Positions 54,355 to 62,496 are shown, numbered from the stretch's first letter. The stretch is DNA of 64,000 bases from Sphingobacterium sp. HMA12 (GCF_002933815.1 NZ_BEYR01000009.1:74273-138272), one strand, 5' to 3'. A program made the numbers and translations. Notes: generated by a model not told the origin, from the letters alone.

Positions 54355-55479
54355 ATGAATGTAAGTAGTTTATTAGAACGGGCGCTCCGATTTGAGTTCC
54401 TTTCCAAGGAAGAAGGTGTTTTTTTATATAAAAATGCACCGACAGCTGATTTGACTTTCGTAGCCAATGAATTGCGTAAGATACAAGTACCACACGGCAA
54501 GGTAACCTGGCAGATCGACAGGAATGTCAATACGACCAACGTCTGTGTTGCAAACTGCAAATTTTGCAACTTTTTCCGTCGTCCGGGTCACGAAGACAGT
54601 TACATCACCGATATCGAGAGCTACAAACAAAAGATCGAAGAGACCTTTAAATATGGCGGAGATCAACTCCTGTTACAGGGCGGTCACCATCCTGATTTGG
54701 GGATTGAATTTTACAAAAATTTATATAGACAATTAAAGGAGCTTTACCCTAACCTAAAACTACATTCACTCGGTCCCCCAGAAATCGCACATATTTCCAA
54801 GTTAGAGAATATGAGTCATATCGACGTCTTGACGCAGTTGAAAGAGGCCGGGTTAGATTCGTTGCCCGGAGCTGGAGCAGAGATTCTCAATGACCGGGTC
54901 CGGCGTTTGATATCCAAAGGAAAATGTGGTGGTAAAGAATGGCTTGATGTGATGCGTGCAGCGCATAAGATCAATTTGCCTACTTCTGCGACAATGATGT
55001 TTGGCCATATCGAAACCATTGAAGAGCGATTTGAGCATTTGGTCTGGATCAGAGAAGTACAAGATGAAAAACCGCAGGATTCGTATGGCTTTATTGCTTT
55101 TATTCCCTGGCCTTTTCAAGATGACGGTACGCTATTGAAAAGACTACGTGGCATTACCAATGATGTGACGGGAGAAGAATATATCCGCATGATTGCCTTG
55201 AGCCGAATTATGCTGCCCAATATTAAAAATATTCAGGCTTCTTGGCTCACAGTTGGAAAACGTACAGCGCAGTTGTGCCTGCATGCCGGAGCCAATGATT
55301 TTGGATCCATCATGATTGAAGAAAATGTTGTTTCGGCAGCTGGTGCTCCCCATCGATTCACTTCTAAATCTATACAGGAAGCGATTTTAGAAGCAGGCTT
55401 TGCCCCACAGCTGAGAACACAGAAATATGATTTCAGAGAACTGCCTGCCCACATGGTCGAGCAAGTCATTAACTATTAA
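54355..55479 (+). CDS. mqnC: Cyclic dehypoxanthinyl futalosine synthase
   Basis: A 374-residue radical SAM enzyme. The cluster cysteines are C64, C68 and C71 in CVANCKFC, then FFRRPGHEDSY, GGDQLLLQGGHHPDLG, LHSLGPPEIAH and SLPGAGAEIL are all MqnC marks. It cyclises dehypoxanthinyl futalosine in the futalosine route to menaquinone. The other mqn genes are not in the window. The first codon is ATG 54355; a TTG directly before it is also in frame. The downstream scpB starts 10 nt later. Confidence 0.95.
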   Translation: MNVSSLLERALRFEFLSKEEGVFLYKNAPTADLTFVANELRKIQVPHGKVTWQIDRNVNTTNVCVANCKFCNFFRRPGHEDSYITDIESYKQKIEETFKYGGDQLLLQGGHHPDLGIEFYKNLYRQLKELYPNLKLHSLGPPEIAHISKLENMSHIDVLTQLKEAGLDSLPGAGAEILNDRVRRLISKGKCGGKEWLDVMRAAHKINLPTSATMMFGHIETIEERFEHLVWIREVQDEKPQDSYGFIAFIPWPFQDDGTLLKRLRGITNDVTGEEYIRMIALSRIMLPNIKNIQASWLTVGKRTAQLCLHAGANDFGSIMIEENVVSAAGAPHRFTSKSIQEAILEAGFAPQLRTQKYDFRELPAHMVEQVINY

Positions 55480-55488
55480 TACCCTACA

Positions 55489-56049
55489 TTGAAAGACGTT
55501 ATCAGAAATATTGAAGCAATTATTTTTGCTTCTGCGGAAGGAATAGATCTTGCGGATATCAAACAAATCTTGCAGGAGGCCCTGGCCATTGAATTATCCA
55601 AAGAGGAACTGCGTGAACTGATTAAAAAGATCGAAGATAAATATCAGGATGAAGAGCATGTTCTCGAATTGCGGTATATCAATAATGCTTACCAGTTTTT
55701 GACCAAAGCAGTTTATCATGAGGCAATACAGCAATTGCAAAATCACAACAACAAACGTAAGCTCAGTCAGTCGGCGCTGGAAACACTTGCCATCATCGCC
55801 TACAGACAGCCGATTACAAAGCTCGAGATCGAACAGATCAGAGGGGTAAGCTGTGATTATTCTATTCAGAGACTTTTAGAAAAGAAACTGATCAAAATAG
55901 CCGGAAAAGCCGATACAATTGGTAAACCATTGTTGTATGCAACCAGCCAACAATTTATGGATCATTTCGGAATCAATGGCGTTCGCGATCTTCCGCAGCT
56001 AAAAGATATCGTCACAGAAGACAATGCAATTGGCGAAACAAATGAGTAA
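55489..56049 (+). CDS. scpB: Segregation and condensation protein ScpB
   Basis: A 186-residue ScpB with two winged-helix domains. RNIEAIIFASAEGIDLADIKQIL opens the first, and SALETLAIIAYRQPITKLEIEQIRGV with YSIQRLLEKKLIKIAGKADT marks the second. It pairs with ScpA to bridge the SMC ATPase in chromosome condensation. It starts with TTG at 55489, 9 nt past mqnC; no in-frame ATG fits the family start. The C-terminal tail is short. Confidence 0.93.
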   Translation: MKDVIRNIEAIIFASAEGIDLADIKQILQEALAIELSKEELRELIKKIEDKYQDEEHVLELRYINNAYQFLTKAVYHEAIQQLQNHNNKRKLSQSALETLAIIAYRQPITKLEIEQIRGVSCDYSIQRLLEKKLIKIAGKADTIGKPLLYATSQQFMDHFGINGVRDLPQLKDIVTEDNAIGETNE

Positions 56050-56202
56050 ATAAAATAAAATAAATTTTTATTTTTAAAAAACAATTCAACATACTGATTA
56101 ACAGAAAAATAAAGGTCAATATTTTTTTAAAAAAAAGTTTTAAAAAATAGTTTTCTTCTCTAATTTTACAACATTGAATAAGAAACAATAAAGTATTATT
56201 TT

Positions 56203-56358
56203 ATGAACACGGCAATATTAGCTACCGAAGATCTTGAAGAAGTAAAATTCGCATCTTTCAATGGACCTGATGACGATGATGATGATTTCGATAACGATGA
56301 TTTCGAAATTCCTGAAATTGAAGGATTGGATGACTTCGATGATGATGATGAATTTTAA
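56203..56358 (+). CDS. Small, highly acidic protein (51 residues)
   Basis: A 51-residue frame from ATG 56203 to TAA 56356-56358. Of its residues 16 are Asp and 7 are Glu, against one Lys and no Arg, giving a net charge near -22. The second half alternates Asp runs with Phe (DDDDDDFD, DDF, DDDDEF). There are no cysteines and no signal peptide. A strong hairpin terminator follows at 56404-56448, and an AT-rich promoter-like stretch precedes it. The clean start, stop and terminator argue for a real gene. The function is unknown; a histone-like chaperone, charge buffer or binding protein are guesses. Confidence 0.72.
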   Translation: MNTAILATEDLEEVKFASFNGPDDDDDDFDNDDFEIPEIEGLDDFDDDDEF

Positions 56359-56403
56359 TATTTAGTGCGATATAACACTACCTATTAAAACCAGAGAATC
56401 ATT

Positions 56404-56448
56404 AAAAAAAATAAGGCGTTCAATTTGATTGAACGCCTTATTTTTTTT
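56404..56448. terminator. Bidirectional terminator between acidic-protein and thioredoxin genes
   Basis: AATAAGGCGTTCAA and TTGAACGCCTTATT pair perfectly, flanked by an A-run and eight T. It lies between the acidic-protein gene and the convergent thioredoxin gene. Confidence 0.9.
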
Positions 56449-56460
56449 AAGCCCACCAAT

Positions 56461-56757
56461 TTACTTCGCCTGGTCTATCAGCTTATGCAATTCCATTTTG
56501 GGGATCATCCCGCTTTGGCGCCACAGTTGTTGACCATTTTTAAATAAGATAAATGTAGGCACACCACTTACTTTATAAATGGAAGCGATTTTCGGATTTT
56601 TATCCACATCTATCTTTATGATGGAAAGATCCTCCTGATAAAATTCTTTTACATCCTGTAATACCGGCGCCATCGTCTGGCATGGACCGCACCACGTCGC
56701 AAAAAAATCCACTAAAACCAGCGAATTTGATTGAATAATCTGGTCAAAAGTTGCCAT
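56461..56757 (-). CDS. Thioredoxin family protein
   Basis: A 98-residue thioredoxin, slightly shorter than usual. The redox motif is WCGPC with C23 and C26, and the cis-Pro segment is SGVPTFILF. It has no signal peptide, so it is cytosolic, unlike the rhodanese upstream that appears exported. It starts 2 nt past the rhodanese gene, so it is in the same operon. Its partner may be the rhodanese sulfur carrier or a general reductase. Confidence 0.9.
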   Translation of the reverse strand: MATFDQIIQSNSLVLVDFFATWCGPCQTMAPVLQDVKEFYQEDLSIIKIDVDKNPKIASIYKVSGVPTFILFKNGQQLWRQSGMIPKMELHKLIDQAK

Positions 56758-56759
56758 TA

Positions 56760-57491
56760 TTAATTCTCCTTTATTTCATCTTTCAATGCTTTATATCCAC
56801 CCTGAATATTGCACACATTTTTAAATCCTTTTGCACGCAAGATAGACACGGCGACCGCACTGCGATAGCCCGATTGACAATGCACATACAATTGTGTACC
56901 ATCTTTTTCCAGCGTTTCCCCAAAATTAGCGAAATCCGACAACGGAATGTTCATTGCATTGTCAATATGTCCTTTATCAAATTCTTTCTCCGTACGTACG
57001 TCCACAATATGACCTGGATCTGATCTTTCTCCAAATTTCTGTGCTGTAAAGTTAACAACCGAATCTACTGATTCTCGCGCTTTCCATCGCTTCATGCCTC
57101 CCTCCAATACACCAATCGCCGCAGTATACCCCAGTTGTACCAGACGTTCCCCCACTGCCGTAAGATCCTGCGGTTCTACCACAAGCAAAAGCTTTTGATT
57201 TCTATCCGGAATGACTTCTGCCAAAAAGGTATCAAATGGACCTTTAAAACCAATGTTGATCGCTCCGGGAATAAATTCTTTTAAGAACTCATCAGCAGAT
57301 CGCGTATCCAAAACAACCACATCAGCCTGAGCACGTAATTTTTTAAATTGCTTCAGGGAAAGTACAGGTAAGCCTGTTACAGTGTATTGGAGTTCCCCCT
57401 GTCCCGAATGTGATTTTGTTTGAGCGGGCAGAGTACTATTGCATGTCAAGATACCCCATATAAGCGTGGTTATTAAAACTCTGTTGTTCAT
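56760..57491 (-). CDS. Exported tandem-rhodanese protein
   Basis: A 243-residue protein with an N-terminal export signal (MNNRVLITTLIWGILTCNST), possibly a lipoprotein since a Cys follows IL(T). It has two rhodanese domains. Domain 1 (about 42-135: VVVLDTRSADEFLKEFIPGAINI) lacks the active cysteine, having VVEPQD at that place. Domain 2 (about 150-240: IVDVRTEKEFDKGHIDNAMNIP) has the active loop HCQSGYRS. This layout resembles the rhodanese half of persulfide dioxygenase fusions. It may move sulfane sulfur in the envelope. Confidence 0.85.
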   Translation of the reverse strand: MNNRVLITTLIWGILTCNSTLPAQTKSHSGQGELQYTVTGLPVLSLKQFKKLRAQADVVVLDTRSADEFLKEFIPGAINIGFKGPFDTFLAEVIPDRNQKLLLVVEPQDLTAVGERLVQLGYTAAIGVLEGGMKRWKARESVDSVVNFTAQKFGERSDPGHIVDVRTEKEFDKGHIDNAMNIPLSDFANFGETLEKDGTQLYVHCQSGYRSAVAVSILRAKGFKNVCNIQGGYKALKDEIKEN

Positions 57492-57499
57492 CTTATTTA

Positions 57500-58348
57500 T
57501 TATTTAAAGGGAATAAGCAATTTTTCCAATTCCGTTATTTTTCCGTTGTAGATATTCAGATCGACATTTCCACGGATACCGTTTACTGTTCCTTTTTCCG
57601 AAAATTGCCAAAATGCCCAATGCTCTTTTGGATTTTCGATCCAAAAATTATAGTTCGCGATCCATAGGGTATAGTTCGCGAATTCTTTCTCTAAAAAATC
57701 ACTGTAGAATTTATCTCCGGAATACAGGATGGGCTTGACTTTATAATGCACTTCCACCTCTTCGAGCCAACGTTTCAATCCTACTTTAAGGCTATCCATG
57801 GACTGTTGCTTCGGATGTTCCTCGATATCCAGTACCGGCGGAAGATCCCCCGGATGAAGCTTTACCTTACGGATGAAATTTTTGGCTTGCTTTACCGAAT
57901 TTTCATTTGGTCGAAAGTAATGATATGCCCCCCTTAAGATTGCACGATTTTGTATTTTGGACCAATTCCGGCTAAATTTATCGTCTATCCCCTTCTCCCC
58001 CATTGTCGCACGGATAAATACGAAATCTATTGGAAATTGATCGTTTATCGTATTCACTTTCTGCCAATCTATATCTTCCTGATAAGTCGAAACATCAATG
58101 CCAAACACCTTATCATCATGCTTACTCATGATTTCGATATTACGGATATCATATTTAGCTTCCTTCGTTAACGCCTTATTTTTTGATGTCGCCACGCGGA
58201 AGTAATACATAATCCCAGCTTTATAGTGCCATGCAACAAGACATAAGAGAAACATAAGCATCCCTGCGATCATCCAGATCCATCTGTTCTCTCGAGGCTC
58301 CCGCTTCTTTCTGCTGGTTTTTGTTTGTTTTGATTGCTGTTGCGCCAT
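57500..58348 (-). CDS. GH25 lysozyme, membrane-anchored
   Basis: A 282-residue protein. Residues 23-44 form an N-terminal anchor (WIWMIAGMLMFLLCLVAWHY) after a basic KKREPRENR stretch. The GH25 barrel starts with VFGIDVSTYQEDIDW (catalytic-site Asp), runs through FIRATMGEKGIDD and GAYHYFRPNENSV, and holds the DIEEHP pair (Asp, Glu) on strand 4 and the Gln/Trp signature WAFWQFSEKG. It should cleave beta-1,4 bonds of peptidoglycan in the periplasm. It is first in an operon with rhodanese (8 nt) and thioredoxin (2 nt). Confidence 0.9.
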   Translation of the reverse strand: MAQQQSKQTKTSRKKREPRENRWIWMIAGMLMFLLCLVAWHYKAGIMYYFRVATSKNKALTKEAKYDIRNIEIMSKHDDKVFGIDVSTYQEDIDWQKVNTINDQFPIDFVFIRATMGEKGIDDKFSRNWSKIQNRAILRGAYHYFRPNENSVKQAKNFIRKVKLHPGDLPPVLDIEEHPKQQSMDSLKVGLKRWLEEVEVHYKVKPILYSGDKFYSDFLEKEFANYTLWIANYNFWIENPKEHWAFWQFSEKGTVNGIRGNVDLNIYNGKITELEKLLIPFK

Positions 58349-58404
58349 ATGATGATGAAGTTACGGGAATCACAATTAACTCGCAAAGTTTTCGTAACAA
58401 TTTA

Positions 58405-58412
58405 TATTTTTG
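58405..58412 (+). promoter_or_regulatory. Putative -7 box of the bestrophin gene (TATTTTTG)
   Basis: It matches TAnnTTTG and lies 3 nt before the ATG at 58416, which would make the message leaderless. T-richness makes a chance match likelier here. Confidence 0.4.
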
Positions 58413-58415
58413 TAT

Positions 58416-59300
58416 ATGATCGTATACAACCCTAAAGATTGGCTGTCAGCAACTTTCAAATTACATAAATCAGACACCTTCAAGAAGCTGCTACCCTTTC
58501 TTATTTTAATCGCTGTCTACTCTTGGGCCATCGCTTACCTTGAATTGGAATATCTCAAATTAAGCGAAAGGAGTTGGGTCAAAAATATTACCATTGTCCA
58601 TAATCTCTTAGGTTTCGTTATCTCCTTATTGTTGGTATTTAGAACCAACACCGCTTATGACCGTTGGTGGGAGGCGCGCAAACAATGGGGTACATTGACT
58701 AATGTCAGCCGGGCTTTTGCCTATAAGCTCAATGCAATTCTTGATGAAGACGACAAGGTCAATCGCAGCTTCTTCCGAAAAAGTATCCCGCTTTTTGCTG
58801 AGACCTTATATGACTTTTTACGGTCTGACTATACCAAGTTTATGCTGGATGAAAATGAACATCCTGAGCTGAAATCATTGGATAGCAAAAAGCATGGTCC
58901 AAATCAGGTTTCCAATATGATTTTTCAGAAGATAAACCAGCTCTATAAGGAGCGTATAGTCAGCGGAGATCAATTGATTATACTCAACGAGGAGATTGTG
59001 TCGATGACCAATGTCTGTGGCGCATGTGAGCGGATTAAAAATACACCAATTCCCTTAGCCTACAGTGCATTTATTAAGAAGTTCATTATCTTTTATACGA
59101 TGACACTACCTGTAGGCTACGTTTTCTCGATCGGATACTTTGTGGTTATTGCCGTTCCGTTCATCCTATATGTACTCGCTTCACTGGAATTAATCGGGGA
59201 GTCCATCGAGGAGCCTTTTGGCATAGACCAGGACGACCTACCGATTGACAAAATCGCGGCTAATATAAAAAAACACTGCCACGAGATTATTCCGGCGTAG
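58416..59300 (+). CDS. Bestrophin family ion channel
   Basis: A 294-residue membrane protein. MIVYNPKDWLSATFKLHKSD opens the family, then the first span (FLILIAVYSWAIAYLE), the second with FVISLLLVFRTNTAYDRWWEARKQWG, a helical cytoplasmic region (CGACERIKNTPIPLAYS) and the last spans (LPVGYVFSIGYFVVIAVPF) before the EEPFGIDQDDLPID end. Bacterial bestrophins are pentameric ion channels; ion preference varies. It is a single gene, divergent from the GH25 operon. Confidence 0.92.
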   Translation: MIVYNPKDWLSATFKLHKSDTFKKLLPFLILIAVYSWAIAYLELEYLKLSERSWVKNITIVHNLLGFVISLLLVFRTNTAYDRWWEARKQWGTLTNVSRAFAYKLNAILDEDDKVNRSFFRKSIPLFAETLYDFLRSDYTKFMLDENEHPELKSLDSKKHGPNQVSNMIFQKINQLYKERIVSGDQLIILNEEIVSMTNVCGACERIKNTPIPLAYSAFIKKFIIFYTMTLPVGYVFSIGYFVVIAVPFILYVLASLELIGESIEEPFGIDQDDLPIDKIAANIKKHCHEIIPA

Positions 59301-59358
59301 TATTTTGAAAATAATCTAGCTCATTTTCAAACCATAAGACATCATTGCAAAAATAAGT

Positions 59359-59389
59359 TTTGCAAATCTATACAGAATTTCTACTTTTG
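59359..59389 (+). promoter_or_regulatory. Promoter of tRNA-Ser copy 1
   Basis: TTTG at 59359-59362 and TACTTTTG at 59382-59389 are 19 nt apart. The mature tRNA starts only 4 nt after the -7 box. Confidence 0.8.
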
Positions 59390-59393
59390 TCGC

Positions 59394-59478
59394 GGAGAGT
59401 TGGCAGAGTGGTCGAATGCGGCGGTCTTGAAAACCGTTAACTGTCACAGGTTCGGGGGTTCGAATCCCTCACTCTCCG
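59394..59478 (+). tRNA. tRNA-Ser (TGA), copy 1
   Basis: An 85-nt class II tRNA with long variable arm. Acceptor GGAGAGT/ACTCTCC, discriminator G, anticodon loop CTTGAAA with TGA, and T-arm GGGGGTTCGAATCCCTC. It is followed by CA, not CCA. Its sequence is identical to copy 2. Confidence 0.95.
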
Positions 59479-59481
59479 CAT

Positions 59482-59511
59482 AAAAAGCCTTTCAGCAATG
59501 AAAGGCTTTTT
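59482..59511 (+). terminator. Terminator of tRNA-Ser copy 1
   Basis: AAAAAGCCTTTCA and TGAAAGGCTTTTT pair perfectly around a GCAA tetraloop with T-run. Confidence 0.9.
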
Positions 59512-59773
59512 CCGTTCTATATGGATTCGAACCAGAAGGGCTTGCCGGGGGGTCGAAAAATGAGCCACATTCTTTATCATAAATAAATCCCAACAGGAAT
59601 TTCATCCACTATTTTTTATCGTTGATATTATCCGGCTGGAAAGTACTGATTTATGTAAAAAAAAGTTTTGATGATCTAAATAAGCTATTAAAAATAACAA
59701 CCTGATATACAATCATATTCCCATAACAAACCAACCATATAGCATATTAAACAAAGAAAAATGCAAAATAAGT

Positions 59774-59804
59774 TTTGTAAATCTGCTCAGAATTTCTACT
59801 TTTG
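59774..59804 (+). promoter_or_regulatory. Promoter of tRNA-Ser copy 2
   Basis: TTTG at 59774-59777 and TACTTTTG at 59797-59804 are 19 nt apart, the same layout as copy 1. Confidence 0.8.
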
Positions 59805-59808
59805 TCGC

Positions 59809-59893
59809 GGAGAGTTGGCAGAGTGGTCGAATGCGGCGGTCTTGAAAACCGTTAACTGTCACAGGTTCGGGGGTTCGAATCCCTCACTCTCCG
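59809..59893 (+). tRNA. tRNA-Ser (TGA), copy 2
   Basis: Identical in sequence to copy 1 and offset by 415 bp. The identity extends upstream to the promoter (from 59788) and downstream through the terminator (to 59933). Confidence 0.95.
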
Positions 59894-59896
59894 CAT

Positions 59897-59926
59897 AAAA
59901 AGCCTTTCAGCAATGAAAGGCTTTTT
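59897..59926 (+). terminator. Terminator of tRNA-Ser copy 2
   Basis: Same hairpin as in copy 1: AAAAAGCCTTTCA, GCAA loop, TGAAAGGCTTTTT. Confidence 0.9.
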
Positions 59927-60207
59927 CCGTTCTGTAAGTATTGGAACTAGACGGGCTGGCCGGAGTTGAAACAAATATGTATTCAGCACATTTCGACTAA
60001 TTGAATATTTGTTCCACAGGTGGAATAGAGCAATGTTCTGATGCTTGATATTTCATTTGAATAAAATATCAATTTCCCTTTCTTAGCTAATTTATCGATA
60101 TCCCTGTTCGTTTCCTAACGTTTTTTACCAAACAACAGAACTTAAGAAAATATCAGAAAGAGTTTTTATAGCGAAACATAATTCCCCAATAGGACAGGCA
60201 CCGTAAG

Positions 60208-60726
60208 CTACAAATCAAAGAGTTTCGGAGTCCGATCTTTCATTTCCAGATCAATAAGAATAGATTTATTTTTTAGTCCACCAGCGAAACCAACGAGTTT
60301 ACCCGATCCACCTATGATCCGATGACAGGGCACAATAATAGATACTGGATTCCTGTTCAATGCGCCACCGACAGCCCTTACGGCTTTTATATCACCCAGC
60401 TGACGCGCCAGATCTCCATAGCTTTTTGTGTGACCATAGGGAATGGTCAACAAAGCATCCCACACTTTGCGTTGAAAGGGAGTTCCCTGCATATCCAGCG
60501 GCAGGTCAAAAATAGTACGTTTGCGATCAAAATACTCTAAAAGCTGTCGCTGAGCGAGCAAAAGTAATGGCGCATGGTCATCTCTATCCGGCTTAGATAA
60601 TCTTGTCCGAGTATAATTTTCAGCTTCCCACAATACAGCAGTAAGACCACGCATGGTTGCCACAAGCCTTATGTTGCCTACAGGCGATGCAATATCGGTA
60701 TAGACAAGTCTATTATCCTGATCCAT
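60208..60726 (-). CDS. ogt: Methylated-DNA-protein cysteine methyltransferase
   Basis: A 172-residue Ogt-type suicide repair protein. The active cysteine is C134 in VPCHRIIGG, preceded by the HTH segment (YGHTKSYGDLARQLG and VGGALNRNP). It takes the methyl group from O6-methylguanine or O4-methylthymine. It is a single gene on the minus strand with a tRNA-Ser cluster downstream and no adjacent ada regulator. Confidence 0.93.
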   Translation of the reverse strand: MDQDNRLVYTDIASPVGNIRLVATMRGLTAVLWEAENYTRTRLSKPDRDDHAPLLLLAQRQLLEYFDRKRTIFDLPLDMQGTPFQRKVWDALLTIPYGHTKSYGDLARQLGDIKAVRAVGGALNRNPVSIIVPCHRIIGGSGKLVGFAGGLKNKSILIDLEMKDRTPKLFDL

Positions 60727-60788
60727 ATTTTTTTATTGGTAAGTTACTAATCTTTTTTATATCATTTCCCGCAATAGCAATCCCATAA

Positions 60789-61112
60789 TATAAATATCGC
60801 ATTCTACACCTTGACAAACATGATTCTGTAATCAACCTCAGCCATCAAACCACGTTCACCACTAAGAATGGCATGAAGCTTGGACTTTGCTGGATGCAGG
60901 ATCAGGAAAAAAATGGTTTACCCTTTATTATGCATACAGGTTGTGACGGAGCAGGATTCACAGCATTATGTTATATTTATCCGACCAAGCAAACTGGTAT
61001 TGTACTTTTGGTAAATAACGGAAACGGAGAAGATAAATTATCGACCCTAAAAGATAATATCATTACAAAATTGCTCGCAAATCCGGCACCATCGAATTAT
61101 AACCCATTGTAA
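60789..61112 (+). pseudogene. C-terminal remnant of a class C beta-lactamase-family serine hydrolase
   Basis: The open stretch from just after a stop at 60786 to 61112 encodes LDKHDSVINLSHQTTF, KLGLCWMQDQEKNG, HTGCDGAGFTALCYIYPTK and TGIVLLVNNG, typical of the last third of beta-lactamase/PBP4*-like serine hydrolases (the final HTG motif is present). The SxxK and YxN motifs that lie upstream in such proteins are missing, since the sequence before 60786 is not coding. The first in-frame ATG is 60873. It appears to be a 5'-truncated relic. Confidence 0.75.
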
Positions 61113-61238
61113 TCAAACACAATAAAGAAAGTCGTATGGAAAAACAGCTTATTTTGTCAAAAAAACTATGGAATAGTTCCCTCTTGGGCATCATATTCAT
61201 GAGTATGAACGAGAGTTATAACCTAAAGACCAAGCATC

Positions 61239-61775
61239 ATGGCAGAATTAAACCAAAAAACACAGGAAAGCGGAAAGAAAAAAATTAGAAGCCGGAAAAT
61301 GGCTCCAAAGGTGGATCTGACAGCGATGGTAGATCTTGCCTTCCTTCTGATTACCTTTTTCATGCTGACGACAACCCTAAATAAGCCTGCGGCAATGGAT
61401 ATTGCCATGCCGGACAAAACAAAAGACGATGTGGATAGTCCGGTCTTTATTGATGAAAACCGGACAGCAACCCTGATCCTTGGCGATGGAAAATTTATGT
61501 GGTATCACGGTGACTTTAAGAAACCCATTGCTTCATCTGAAAAACCAGCCGATATAGAAAAAACATTGGCACAGGTCGTCGCACAGCTCAAAGGGAAGAT
61601 CAGTACCATACCCAATACGAAAGATATGATTGTCCTGATCAAACCGAGCAAAGAAGCACGGACGAAAGACGTCATCCGAACGATTGACGAGCTCAAACAT
61701 CAGAACATTACCCGTTATGTCATCGGTAAAACTCAAGACGAAGAGGAAAAGCAATTATTGGCATCCATACAATAA
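61239..61775 (+). CDS. ExbD/TolR family protein
   Basis: A 178-residue single-span inner-membrane protein. The short basic N-terminus (GKKKIRSRKMAPKVDLT) leads into the span AMVDLAFLLITFFMLTTTL, whose aspartate (in MVDLAF) is the conserved proton-coupling residue of ExbD/TolR. A periplasmic C-domain follows. ExbD works with ExbB and TonB to energise outer-membrane transport; none of these is adjacent, so this is an orphan copy. The upstream 127 nt appear to be decayed DNA after the serine-hydrolase remnant. Confidence 0.88.
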   Translation: MAELNQKTQESGKKKIRSRKMAPKVDLTAMVDLAFLLITFFMLTTTLNKPAAMDIAMPDKTKDDVDSPVFIDENRTATLILGDGKFMWYHGDFKKPIASSEKPADIEKTLAQVVAQLKGKISTIPNTKDMIVLIKPSKEARTKDVIRTIDELKHQNITRYVIGKTQDEEEKQLLASIQ

Positions 61776-61872
61776 AGACTCCCAGCGATCAAAAGTTTAT
61801 TTACTACAATAACCAGTCTGAGCAGTCTTTATCTTTTGAAGCGAGATGGCAAGCATATGGACTATGCAATAA

Positions 61873-61904
61873 AACAGGGCTATCAAAAAAATGGACAGCC
61901 CTGT
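61873..61904. terminator. Hairpin between exbD and the convergent hypothetical gene
   Basis: AACAGGGCT and AGCCCTGTT pair around an A-rich loop. It lies between convergent genes, so it probably serves both. Confidence 0.65.
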
Positions 61905-61929
61905 TCGATATAATTCCAACAATACTAAA

Positions 61930-62496
61930 TTATCTTTTGTCCAGGTTTTGCCAGTAACGTTCCGCATTTTCTTTCACTTCCGCGGGCAAAGAAGCATAAT
62001 TATCCGAATACGTGGTTTTCTCGTACCCGTCCTCCGCCTCTGCTCGCATACGGTAAAATTGTCCTTTGTATAAAATCAGGGCAATACAGCTCAGCTGCTT
62101 TTCGACATTATCCTTCGGATGTCTGGAATAAATAAACACCGCATCCAGTTTTCCGTCTTTGTCTGCATCAAAAAAAGCTTTTCGGGATTCCCAGACGGAA
62201 GTAATAATACCATCTTCCTGAATAACCTCTTCTACTATTGGCACCCACATGCCATCGATTCGTTGAAATTGCTGCGCGTATAGTTTATCCGGATCTGCTC
62301 CGCGTTCCTCTTTTGAAAAAATAATATAATTATCTTCCTTTTCGGTCTGAATATGCTCAACCTGCAACACCCGTTTGCCTTTAAACGGAAAGCCCGACGA
62401 TTGAAAGTTTTCTTTATTGACCGTAATATCGGTGATCTGTGCCTGCGCGACGGAGCATCCCAGCAGCAGCAGGACAAAAAAAGTGTATTTTCCCAT
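61930..62496 (-). CDS. Secreted hypothetical protein with Asp-rich loop
   Basis: A 188-residue protein with a signal peptide (MGKYTFFVLLLLGCSVAQAQ). The mature part is mostly beta, with WVPIVEEVIQEDGIITSVWES, then the calcium-like loop FFDADKDGKLDAVFIYSRHP (about residues 110-129, resembling an EF-hand or dockerin-type DxDxDG), and YKGQFYRMRAEAEDG. I do not recognise a firm family. It is a single gene, convergent with exbD. Confidence 0.72.
   Translation of the reverse strand: MGKYTFFVLLLLGCSVAQAQITDITVNKENFQSSGFPFKGKRVLQVEHIQTEKEDNYIIFSKEERGADPDKLYAQQFQRIDGMWVPIVEEVIQEDGIITSVWESRKAFFDADKDGKLDAVFIYSRHPKDNVEKQLSCIALILYKGQFYRMRAEAEDGYEKTTYSDNYASLPAEVKENAERYWQNLDKR

Larger units (their letters stand above)
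59301..60207. other. Gene-poor stretch with duplicated tRNA-Ser unit
   Basis: It holds two copies of a tRNA-Ser unit listed separately. Bases 59519-59762 between them and 59934-60207 after show no coding frame. The sequences after each terminator are still alignable by eye for about 40 nt, so the original duplication was longer than the 146 bp now identical. There is no integrase or mobile-element relic that I could name. Confidence 0.6.

Noticed and set aside
59480-60207. Integrated element at tRNA-Ser
   Set aside because: The tRNAs invite this idea, but there is no integrase, no attachment-type repeat beyond the duplicated unit and no cargo genes.
61136-61290. Short open frame starting MEKQLILSKKLWN before exbD
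   Set aside because: It runs into exbD out of frame, has a poorly conserved-looking basic tail and no separate terminator. It more likely reflects decayed DNA next to the hydrolase relic.
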